This document shows positions 7,773-16,700 of a stretch of DNA of 19,224 nucleotides, piece after piece. The notes beneath the pieces were generated by a model. That model did not search any database, had not been told where the DNA came from, and was given only the letters and a program-made list of their open reading frames with translations. The stretch's first letter is position 1. The number at the start of each line of letters is the position of its first letter. The DNA comes from Hyphomicrobiaceae bacterium (GTDB taxonomy: Bacteria; Pseudomonadota; Alphaproteobacteria; Rhizobiales; JAKIUO01): contig JAKIUO010000035.1 in assembly GCA_021647535.1 (NCBI GenBank), forward strand, positions 1-19,224, read 5' to 3'. The position numbers and the translations under genes are program-made.

Positions 7773-8195
7773 ATGAAGATGATTTCCAAAATTCTCGTGA
7801 TGTGCCTTTCACTTATATTTTCACTGATCGTTAGCGGTCCGGCGTTCTCCTCTTTGCCCTGTTCCAGCCAAATGTCACAAATGTCGGTCAAAACCGGCCC
7901 TGTACAAGCCGGATCTTCACACCAAAAGGCACATGACCATCAGGAAATGCAGCTGAAAGAGTGCTGCCACTCGATGGATTGCCTTTCTATTACCAGCGCG
8001 ACCGTTCAAACAAGGTTTTATGAAGTTGAACCGTTCGCTTTGATCAATATTGTATGGCCTGTTCGTCAGCCTGAGGTTGATCATGTCAAGGTACTGGAGC
8101 TGTTTCATCATTTAAAGATGCAGCAGGGGCCGCCTTTATTGCTGGCTTCTTCTTATAAAACATATCTGGCCCGTACAACCCGCCAGAATATCTAA
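7773..8195 (+). CDS. Small secreted Cys/His/Met-rich protein, probable metal-binding
   Basis: I do not recognise a named family. The 140-residue product starts with a clear signal peptide (hydrophobic residues 6-22, probable cleavage after AFS near 26). The mature N-terminal part is rich in possible metal ligands: CSSQMSQMS (30-38), SSHQKAHDHQEMQ (48-60) and KECCHSMDC (62-70, with Cys64, Cys65, His66, Met68 and Cys70). The C-terminal half is ordinary and ends PPLLLASSYKTYLARTTRQNI-like. Such short periplasmic ligand-rich proteins often precede copper-efflux genes, and this one lies about 140 bases before a CusB-like gene on the same strand. A role as a copper-binding or sensing protein is inferred from composition and place. 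The ATG at 7773 was chosen; a TTG directly before it is also in frame, and GAGG lies about 15 bases upstream. Confidence 0.7.
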   Translation: MKMISKILVMCLSLIFSLIVSGPAFSSLPCSSQMSQMSVKTGPVQAGSSHQKAHDHQEMQLKECCHSMDCLSITSATVQTRFYEVEPFALINIVWPVRQPEVDHVKVLELFHHLKMQQGPPLLLASSYKTYLARTTRQNI

Positions 8196-8216
8196 TTCAT
8201 TATCTGCCTTGCTCAC

Positions 8217-8259
8217 CCACCTGCTTAAAGGGGCATTTTGCCTTTCTTGACACAGGTGG
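8217..8259 (+). other. Intercistronic nested stem-loop
   Basis: Between the small protein gene and the adaptor gene, CCACCTG (8217-8223) pairs with CAGGTGG (8253-8259), enclosing AAAGG (8227-8231) / CCTTT (8241-8245). It could set relative expression or mRNA stability within the operon. There is no T-run, so it is not an ordinary terminator. Confidence 0.4.
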
Positions 8260-8335
8260 AATGTGATCCGCTGGATTTGATGCCTTTGCATGAAATCTGA
8301 TGGGTGCTCTCCTATTGATAATGAAAGAATTAGAT

Positions 8336-10207
8336 ATGCCCAAAAAACTGATCGTGGTATTGGTTTTGGTCGCGGGAGCTGGCCTTGCTCTCTTCTCGCA
8401 GCTTTATGCCAGAGAGGAAAGCGACCTGAAAAAGCAGCAGGTTGCTGCAAATTCGTTAACGACGGATGGTCATGAAGGGCAGGAGGAGATGGCAAGAACG
8501 GCCCTGCTCAAGGCCAAATCAACAAACAGCAATAAAAAATCAGGGCAAAAATACACTTGCCCCATGCATCCACACTACATCGCCAATGAGGAGGGCAATT
8601 GCCCGATCTGCGGTATGGAGCTGGTGCCGCTGGCCGGGGATGATGAGGACAAATCTGCTTCTGCGGAGCAAACCGGGCGCGGCACAGCTGGACCTCGCAA
8701 GCGCAAACCTATTCTGATTGCCGCTGAAACCATCCAGAATATGGGGGTGCGCATCGCCAAAGTGGAGAAAGTCGCTTTTGGTCGCCAGATCAGGGCCTAT
8801 GGCATCGTCAAGGAAAACGAGAAGATGCAGCAGGTCGTCTCCAATCGGCTCGATGGTTGGATTGAAGAATTGAAGGTTCTTGCGGTTGGTGATCCCGTTA
8901 AAAAAGGTGCATTGCTCTACAAAATTTACAGTCCAGAGCTGTTCGTGTCGCAGCGTGATTACCTTTCAACGATCAGGGGCAAGGGGCGTGACAGCTCGCG
9001 CAAACGGGCCACGGCGCAGCGTTTGCGCTCCTATGGTGTGCAGACCAAAGCCCTGCGTTTGTTGGCGCGCAAGGGTAAGGTCATGATGAAAATGCCGTTT
9101 TATGCGGAAAGTTCGGGTGTCGTTTCTAAATTGATGGTGGCGCCGGGTTCCTTCGTCAAGCGCGGGGCCATGATCGCCATGATACAGGACTATTCAAAGG
9201 TCTGGTTGATGGTGTCAATCGCCGAGCAGGATCTTGGTTTCCTGACCAAAAGATCGACGGCCCAAGTGACGTTCCCGACTATGAAAGGGCGCACCACAAC
9301 GGCCCGTATTGATTACATATACCCAACTGTTGATGCCACCAGTCGTACCGGTCAGGTGCGCCTTGTTATTGACAATAAAGATGGCCGCTTGCGCCCCGGC
9401 ACTTATGCCGATGTGGTGTTTAAGGTGGGGACGCGCCAAAAACTGGCCGTACCAACCGAAAGCCTGTTGCGCTCGGAAACCGGGCGCTATGTCATCATGG
9501 CAACCGGGGAGGGGCGTTTTGAACCTCGCAATGTCAAGACCGGCCTGACCACGGAGGGCTTGACCGAAATTGTCGAGGGGCTCAACAACGGCGATGATAT
9601 CGTCGTCAGCGGTCAGTTCTTGCTCGATAGCGAAAGTGCTCTGCGTGAGAGTTTTCGTAAATTGCAACGTCTGCAAACTCCCTTGCCTCTGCTTGAACTT
9701 GACGACAAGCAAATGGCTTTGGTCGATCACCTGGTTGATGCAGCGCTCTATATTCATGAAAACCTGCGAAAAAGCCGGGATATTGAGGCAAGTTTCATCC
9801 AGCCAGCGTATGAAATCCGCAATCTGATGTGGGCCGATTTCCGCCATACGCAGCTGGCCCCAGTGCTCAACGCTGCGCAAAAAGCCATTGGCAACGCGCA
9901 AAAAGCCCGCAGCACATCACGCTTGCGCGCGGCGCTTGATGATCTGGTCAAGGGTCTTCGTCCCTGGATGTTGGAAGGCAGGCCCTATTATTATCAGTCC
10001 AAAGGTTTGGCTTTGTTCAAAGAGGACAAGGCGAAAGGACGAGGGCGCATGTGGGTGCAGCAGGGTGACAAGTCCCTCAATCCCTATGGTAAAGGGAAAC
10101 CGCAGCGGATCGCCTGGCCAAATAGCAGTAAAATACCTGTTGCTGTGCAAAAATCCTCAAATGATCAACAGGCTAACCTGGCCATGAGGGGGTCACATGC
10201 CCAATAA
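8336..10207 (+). CDS. cusB: CusB-like periplasmic adaptor with heavy-metal-binding domain
   Basis: This membrane-fusion protein would link the inner-membrane CusA-type pump to an outer-membrane channel. The 623-residue product (from the ATG at 8336) starts with a membrane anchor or signal sequence (residues 4-22). Next comes the heavy-metal-binding domain YTCPMHPHY...GNCPICGMELVPL (about 73-99; Cys75, Met77, His78, Cys89, Cys92, Met94). The HlyD-type core follows (RQIRAYGIVKENEKMQQVVS, APGSFVKRGAMIAMIQDYSKVWLMVSI, GRLRPGTYADVVFKVG). A C-terminal extension of about 150 helical residues resembles the DUF3347-type domain found on some CusB proteins. The frame is open to 8300, with ATGs at 8300, 8321 and 8336; none has a strong ribosome site. 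It overlaps cusA by 11 bases, so the two are translationally coupled. Confidence 0.88.
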   Translation: MPKKLIVVLVLVAGAGLALFSQLYAREESDLKKQQVAANSLTTDGHEGQEEMARTALLKAKSTNSNKKSGQKYTCPMHPHYIANEEGNCPICGMELVPLAGDDEDKSASAEQTGRGTAGPRKRKPILIAAETIQNMGVRIAKVEKVAFGRQIRAYGIVKENEKMQQVVSNRLDGWIEELKVLAVGDPVKKGALLYKIYSPELFVSQRDYLSTIRGKGRDSSRKRATAQRLRSYGVQTKALRLLARKGKVMMKMPFYAESSGVVSKLMVAPGSFVKRGAMIAMIQDYSKVWLMVSIAEQDLGFLTKRSTAQVTFPTMKGRTTTARIDYIYPTVDATSRTGQVRLVIDNKDGRLRPGTYADVVFKVGTRQKLAVPTESLLRSETGRYVIMATGEGRFEPRNVKTGLTTEGLTEIVEGLNNGDDIVVSGQFLLDSESALRESFRKLQRLQTPLPLLELDDKQMALVDHLVDAALYIHENLRKSRDIEASFIQPAYEIRNLMWADFRHTQLAPVLNAAQKAIGNAQKARSTSRLRAALDDLVKGLRPWMLEGRPYYYQSKGLALFKEDKAKGRGRMWVQQGDKSLNPYGKGKPQRIAWPNSSKIPVAVQKSSNDQQANLAMRGSHAQ

Positions 10208-13200
10208 TAGCCCCACCTCTGGAGACAATTCTGACAATGGCGACGATCATGATGATCTGGGCCACGATCCGACAAAATCAGGCATTGCCAAACTGATTGA
10301 CTGGTCAGTGAAAAATCAGCTTTTGGTGATTGTTGGCGTGTTGGCTTTGCTGGTCGCCGGGATTATCTCGGTTCAAAACACCTCACTCGACGCCATTCCC
10401 GATCTGTCCGATACACAAGTGATCATCCGTACCGAATTTGCCGGTCAAAGCCCGCAGATCATCGAGGATCTGGTAACCTATCCCTTATCCACCACCTTGC
10501 TGGGCCTGCCAAAGACCAAGGATGTGCGTGGGTTTTCCATGTTTGGCACCAGCTTTGTTTACGTGATTTTTGAAGATGGCGTTGATCAATACTGGGCCAG
10601 AAGCCGGGTTATTGAAGCCTTGTCGAAAATTGGCGGTGACCTGCCGCCCAATGCGAAACCGCAAATCGGCCCGGATGCCACCGGGGTGGGCTGGGTCTAT
10701 CAATATGCGCTGGTCGATAAAAGCGGCAAGCATGATCTGGCGCAATTGCGCACCCTGCAAGACTGGTTCCTGAAATTTGAACTGGCAGCGGTGCCCGGTG
10801 TTGCTGAAGTGGCGTCTATCGGTGGCTTTAAAAAAGAATATCAGGTGCTCATTGATCCCAATCGCTTGCGGGCTTTCAATATTCCGTTGGAACGGATCAC
10901 CAAAGCCGTGCAGGCGGCAAGCTCTGAAGTCGGCGGGCGGGTTATTGAACAATCCGAAACCGAGCTGATGATCCGCTCTTCGGGCTATATCGAAAAGCTC
11001 GAAGATCTGGAACAGGTGGTGGTATTCAGCAAAAACGGCACGCCGGTTTTGTTGAAAGATGTGGCACGGGTCATCATTGGACCAGAGCTGCGGCGCGGCG
11101 TTGTCGAGCTTAATGGTACAGGCGAAGTGGTCAGCGGCATTATTGTCATGCGTTCGGGTGAAAACGCCCTGACCGTCATCAAGGCGGTCAAGGAGAAAAT
11201 CCGCACCCTGCAAGCCGGTTTGCCCGAAGGGGTGGAGTTTGTGACGGTTTATGACCGCGCACCGCTGATTGAGGGCGCTGTTAAATATCTGTCTCACAAA
11301 CTGCTGGAAGAGGGGTTGGTGGTGGCGCTGATCTGCCTCATTTTCCTGCTACATGCGCGCTCCGCTTTTGTCGCCATCATCACCCTGCCGCTTGGCGTGA
11401 TTGGCGCGTTCATGGTTATGAATATGCAAGGCATCACCGCCAATATCATGTCGCTGGGGGGGATCGCTATTGCCATTGGTGCCATGGTGGATGCCTCGAT
11501 TGTCATGGTGGAAAATGCCCATCGAAAACTCTCTGGCCTGCCAAAGGAGGCGAGCCACGCAGAAAAACAGGCAGCGATCTTGCTGGCCGCCAAGGAGGTC
11601 GGGCCGGGGCTGTTTTTCTCGCTGCTGATCATAACGATCTCCTTCGTGCCGGTTTTTGCCCTGACCGGACAGAGCTATCGTCTGTTCGCGCCCTTGGCTT
11701 TTACAAAAACGTACGCCATGGCCTTTGCCAGCATATTGTCAGTGACATTGGTGCCGGTCTTGATGTTGTGGTTCATTCGTGGGCGCATCATTCCTGAGAT
11801 GAGCAATCCCATCAACCGCATGTTTGTGGCGCTTTATAAGCCGATCATCCGTTTTTCCATGCAGCTGAAATGGCTGACCATGGGAGTGGCTGTCCTTATG
11901 CTGGCCAGTGTTTATGTGCCCGCGACCAAAATTGGTTCGGAGTTTATGCCCGCTTTGTTTGAAGGCGAGCTGCTTTATATGCCAACGACGCTGCCGGGGG
12001 TATCGATCACCAAGGCCAAGGAAATACTCGCACAGACCAATCGGCTGATCCGCAAGATCCCCGAAGTGGAACGGGTGTTCGGCAAGCTGGGGCGTTCGGA
12101 TACAGCCACCGATTCGGCACCAATTTCGATGATCGAAACCTGGATCAAGCTGTCTCCGCGTGAAGAATGGCGAGCCGGGATGACGGCTGAAAAGCTCAAG
12201 ACCGAGCTCAATAATCTCGTCAAACTGCCAGGCCTCGTCAATAGCTGGGGTTATCCCATCAAAATCCGCATGGATATGGTTTCGACCGGTATACGAACAC
12301 CTGTCGGCATCAAAATATCAGGGGATGATCTCAATGTCATCGAGACCATCGCCTTGCAGATCGAGGGTAAGGTCAAGAACATTGATGGCACACGCTCGGC
12401 CTTTGCGGACCGCGTGACCGGTGGCAAATATCTCGAAATCAAGCCTGACCGGCGCGAGCTGGCCCGGCGCAATATTGATATGGGGGTGTTTCAACGGGTC
12501 ATCCAGACGGCGCTTGGCGGCATGAAACTGTCTGAAAGCGTGCAGGGGCGTGAGCGCTATAATATCATGCTGCGCTATGATCGCCCGTTCCGCGAGCGCC
12601 CGGAGCAGATCTCCTCTATATTGGTGCCAACTCCTTCAGGGCAACATGTGCCTTTGGGAGAGCTGGCAACCATCAAATTTGCTGTGGGGCCGCCCATGAT
12701 TAAATCGGAAAATGCCCGTCTGACGGGCTGGGTGTTCGTCGATATTGCTGGCCGCGATATTGGCTCTTATGTGGCTGAAGCGCGCGAAACCATTTTGAAA
12801 GAGGTCAAGCTGCCGGCGGGTTATGCGGTCACCTGGTCTGGACAATTCGAGGAAATGGAAAAGGCGCGGGCCCAATTGGCCATCACCATTCCGGCGGTCA
12901 TCGTCACCATATTTGTGTTGCTGATGATCCATTTCGGGCGTCTTGATCGCACGTTGATCATCATGTTGTCTTTGCCTTTTGGCCTCATTGGCGGCCTGTG
13001 GACCGTTTATCTGGCGGGCTATAATCTGTCGGTGGCCGTTGCCGTTGGCTTTATCGCCTTGGGGGGGATTGCCGTAGAAACAGCCGTTGTCATGCTGCTT
13101 TATATTGATGCTCAGGTGCGTCAAAACCCACCAAAAAGCCGCCACGATCTGTTCGAAGCCATCATTACCGGTGCCGTGATGCGCGTGCGGCCCAAGCTGA

Positions 13201-13451
13201 TGACTGTTTCGGTGATCATTGCTGGCCTGTTGCCGATCTTCTTTACGCAAGGCCTTGGCTCAGACGTCATGCGCCGTATTGCTCTGCCGATGGTCGGCGG
13301 CATGGTTTCCACCACCATACTGACACTTGTTGTCATTCCCGTGGTTTATTACCTCTGGGAAGGCCGCCGATATGGATCCACTTCGAAAACCGGCAAACAG
13401 GTCAAATCAGAATCAAATGAAGGGACTGGTCAAACTGTGGAAGCCACTTAA
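10197..13451 (+). CDS. cusA: CusA-like heavy-metal RND efflux pump (copper/silver type)
   Basis: This 1084-residue inner-membrane pump of the heavy-metal RND group would drive metal out of the periplasm using protons. It has the two-repeat, twelve-helix layout; the fourth helix motif GAMVDASIVMVENAH carries the acidic residues of proton transfer. The three methionines that bind Cu(I)/Ag(I) in E. coli CusA (Met573, 623, 672) have counterparts at Met595 (LLYMPTTLPG), Met645 (ISMIETW) and Met694 (RMDMVSTG), all at the same offset of 22. This supports monovalent copper or silver rather than Zn/Co/Cd. The N-terminus has an acidic, His-containing leader before the first helix. GAGGGGG lies a few bases before the ATG, inside the adaptor gene. 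No cusC or cusF follows within the window. Confidence 0.95.
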   Translation: MPNNSPTSGDNSDNGDDHDDLGHDPTKSGIAKLIDWSVKNQLLVIVGVLALLVAGIISVQNTSLDAIPDLSDTQVIIRTEFAGQSPQIIEDLVTYPLSTTLLGLPKTKDVRGFSMFGTSFVYVIFEDGVDQYWARSRVIEALSKIGGDLPPNAKPQIGPDATGVGWVYQYALVDKSGKHDLAQLRTLQDWFLKFELAAVPGVAEVASIGGFKKEYQVLIDPNRLRAFNIPLERITKAVQAASSEVGGRVIEQSETELMIRSSGYIEKLEDLEQVVVFSKNGTPVLLKDVARVIIGPELRRGVVELNGTGEVVSGIIVMRSGENALTVIKAVKEKIRTLQAGLPEGVEFVTVYDRAPLIEGAVKYLSHKLLEEGLVVALICLIFLLHARSAFVAIITLPLGVIGAFMVMNMQGITANIMSLGGIAIAIGAMVDASIVMVENAHRKLSGLPKEASHAEKQAAILLAAKEVGPGLFFSLLIITISFVPVFALTGQSYRLFAPLAFTKTYAMAFASILSVTLVPVLMLWFIRGRIIPEMSNPINRMFVALYKPIIRFSMQLKWLTMGVAVLMLASVYVPATKIGSEFMPALFEGELLYMPTTLPGVSITKAKEILAQTNRLIRKIPEVERVFGKLGRSDTATDSAPISMIETWIKLSPREEWRAGMTAEKLKTELNNLVKLPGLVNSWGYPIKIRMDMVSTGIRTPVGIKISGDDLNVIETIALQIEGKVKNIDGTRSAFADRVTGGKYLEIKPDRRELARRNIDMGVFQRVIQTALGGMKLSESVQGRERYNIMLRYDRPFRERPEQISSILVPTPSGQHVPLGELATIKFAVGPPMIKSENARLTGWVFVDIAGRDIGSYVAEARETILKEVKLPAGYAVTWSGQFEEMEKARAQLAITIPAVIVTIFVLLMIHFGRLDRTLIIMLSLPFGLIGGLWTVYLAGYNLSVAVAVGFIALGGIAVETAVVMLLYIDAQVRQNPPKSRHDLFEAIITGAVMRVRPKLMTVSVIIAGLLPIFFTQGLGSDVMRRIALPMVGGMVSTTILTLVVIPVVYYLWEGRRYGSTSKTGKQVKSESNEGTGQTVEAT

Positions 13452-13741
13452 TGGGCTGCCTTGTACCGGTTCCATAATGGTCGGCAAGGGCTGGCCGCTT
13501 ATCCTGAATGGGGCGTCGTGAGATTTTCATGCCTATATTTGGTGCATTTAGTTTCTCGACCAGCTCGATAAGGTGATGCAGGTCGCGTCGCGATCAACCA
13601 GCCCCTCATGCAAAAAAAGGCCTTGAACACGCCCTTTTTCTTATGCTACAAAGGAAAAGGGCGGGGACATCATTATTGTAATATTCAGAATAATTATTTA
13701 GGGTTCCTTTTGTTGTTTGCAAAGAGCGGGAATGATTTCAG

Positions 13742-16700
13742 ATGGCTGTTAAAGATGTTACGGGATATCTTGATCCAAGTAATCCATTATCGGGGCTGGT
13801 AGGGACGCAAATCAATGGCAAGGATGTCTGGTCAGCCTATCAGACGGCGGAGCATATCGCCCGCTACCAGACCACATGGGCGGATTTGCGGGACGGCAGC
13901 GCGGCAACTGACCTCAATGTGAGCTATAATTTTGTTCTGGGCACAACCAATCCAACGGGTGTATCGCTTGACTTTGGCCCCGGGCAAATGGAAATGGCGC
14001 GACTGGTCTTTGAGTATATTTCCGAAATCACCCCCATGACTTTTACGGAGATTGTGACAGAAACCGCTGGCAATACAGCCGATCTTCATCTGGTCAATCA
14101 GGATACCAACCGTGGCGGTGGCGCAGCCAATCTACCCAATGAAGGCAATGGGGGAATCGGCATTGGTGGGCGTGGTTCAACCACCCTGCATTATCAGCAA
14201 GGCAGCTATACCCAGCATCTGTTGTTTCATGAAGGGGCGGGACATGCTCTTGGGTTGCATCACCCCGGGCTATATAACGGTTCTGTCGATTATGCGACAC
14301 AGGTCGACCATTGGAATGATAGTCGCCAGTACAGCCAGATGTCCTATCTGAGTGCAAGCACAACTGGTGGCGGAACAAGTAGCCTGTCGACCCTGGGATT
14401 GCATGATATACTGGCCATGCAGATTGAATATGGGGCCAATATGGCCACGAATACCGGTAATGATACTTATGGCTATAATGCCTCGCAAAGTGGTGGTTCT
14501 TATGATTTCACAACGGGTGTCAATGCCATGGGTTTTTCCATCTGGGATGCCGCTGGCACTGATACACTCGACTTTTCGGGTTCTACCGCCGGCACCCAAA
14601 TGGATCTGCGCGAAGGCTCTTTCAGTACAGCCAATGGCTGGACTCATAATGTCTCTATTGCTTACGGAGCCGTGGTTGAAAATGCCGTCGGCAGTGCGCT
14701 TGATGATGCCATTCTAGGCAATACGACCAATAATGTACTCCATGGCGGTGCGGGCCATGATGTTATACGCGGCGGCGTTGATGCGGTGCCGGACTTTGCT
14801 GTTGACCCGCGCCATTTCACCGGTATCGAGATTAACCGTGATCCTTTGGTGCGTGACCAATATTTGCAAGTTGACAATATACAGTCTTTTTCCGGTGGTG
14901 CCTTTACCATTGAAATGATGGTGGAAATCATTCGCGTGCCCAATAATGGCATTCAGTTCGTTTCCTATGCCGTGGCTGGTTCAGCCAATGAATTTCTGAT
15001 CTTCACTCCGGGCAATGGCGGCAATCTGCAAATCCATATAAATGGGATTGTGTATGACACAACCATTCCGACCGAAACCATCGTCGATGGTCAGCCCCAT
15101 CGTCTGTCTGTCAGCTGGGACAGCTCGACCGGTGCACTTAATACATATATTGACGGCGCATTGGCCAATAGCGGTATTCATCAGGCAGGAGCCCCCATCA
15201 GTATTGGCGGTACCCTGGTTTTTGGTCAGGATCAGGACAGTGTTGGCGGCGGCTTTCAGGCACAACAGGTCTTGCAGGGCACGATTGGCGACATTCGTAT
15301 TTTTGATGATGTACGCACTGCTGCTGAAATTACCAGCAACCGCTTTACAACCCTCACCGGCAATGAGGCCAATCTGGCGAATAACTGGCAAGTGCAGGCC
15401 GGGGATACAACAACTGTCACCGATGTCGCTGTGGCCAACCCGTCGGTCAATTTGACCGATTTGCTCCCGGGCCATTTTACTCCAACTCAAAGTTCGACCT
15501 ATCCGGGGGGAGATGTAAATCTGGTGCTGGATAATGATACCGGCACGTTTAACCATACGCTGAATACCGGTAATGAGTGGTTGTTGCTAACCTTCGATCA
15601 GGTGCGCGACATATCAACCGTCAGCATTCAGAACAGACCCGGGCAAGGGGCGCGTCTGAACGGGGCGACAGTCTCTGTGCTGGATGCGGCAGGCAATGTG
15701 ATCTACACTTCTGCTCCTATAACCGGAGCAACTAACTCTGAGGTTTTCAGCTTCACTTTACCAAGTGCTGTTGCGGCTAGCGCTGTGCGCGTTGATCAGA
15801 CGACAAATTTTCTGCATCTGGCTGAAGTCAATGTATTTGGCCCGGCCCCGGCTGGCGTTACCGTTGATCCCGCTTTGCTGAATACGGATCTGACCATTCA
15901 TTCTGGCGCTTCTGGTGCTGCGGCGGCTGTCCACAATACGGCGCCGGTCGTTGATACCAGCCCCGACAATGACATCCTTTATGGCGAACAGGGCAATGAT
16001 GTGTTGCGCGGTGGTTGGGGCGATGATGTGCTTTATGGCCATGGTGGCAATGTTGCAAATGATAGTCCTTTTGCGACCAGCACTGCCCTTGCCCTCAATC
16101 AGAACGGGGTGAGCGATCAATATTTGGCAGCAACAAACTATCAAGGTATTGGTGGGGCCAACAGTACAGTACAGTTTACCATTGAAATGCTGGTTGGTGG
16201 CCTCAGTGCGGGTTATACGCCCCTTTTGTCCTACGCCAATGCCCAGACTTTCAATGCCATTATATTCGAAATTACGGCTGCTGGTACGATCAACCTCGTT
16301 TACCGGGGATCTGGTCAGGACACGGGTATCTCGGCAGCAGGTTTGACCGATGGCGCAACTCATCGTTTTTCTGTCAGCTGGGACGGCACGCCCGGAGGCG
16401 AATATGTTATTTATATTGACGGCGCTGAGGTCGGGCGTGGTTCTCATCCTCGTCAGGTGTGGCAACTGGATACAGGCGGCACACTGATCTTTGGTCAGGA
16501 ACAGGATGCGCTTGGTGGTGGCTTTCAAAGCAGCCAGATCATATCAGGCAATGTTGGTGATATCCGCGTTTTCAATGACGTTCGTACAGCACAGGAAATT
16601 ACCGACAATGCTTTTGCGCCGCTGGCCGATCCCGCCAATACGCAAGGGCTGGTCAATAACTGGCAGGCAGATGGCAATTCTGTCGCCAATGGTATTGTTG

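Noticed and set aside
13612..13640. Possible bidirectional terminator after cusA (A-run, GGC...GCC, T-run)
   Set aside because: The stem is only three G-C pairs plus A-T pairs with a bulge and a large loop, and it lies about 160 bases from the cusA stop. The rest of the 290-base gap 13452-13741 shows nothing I can support.
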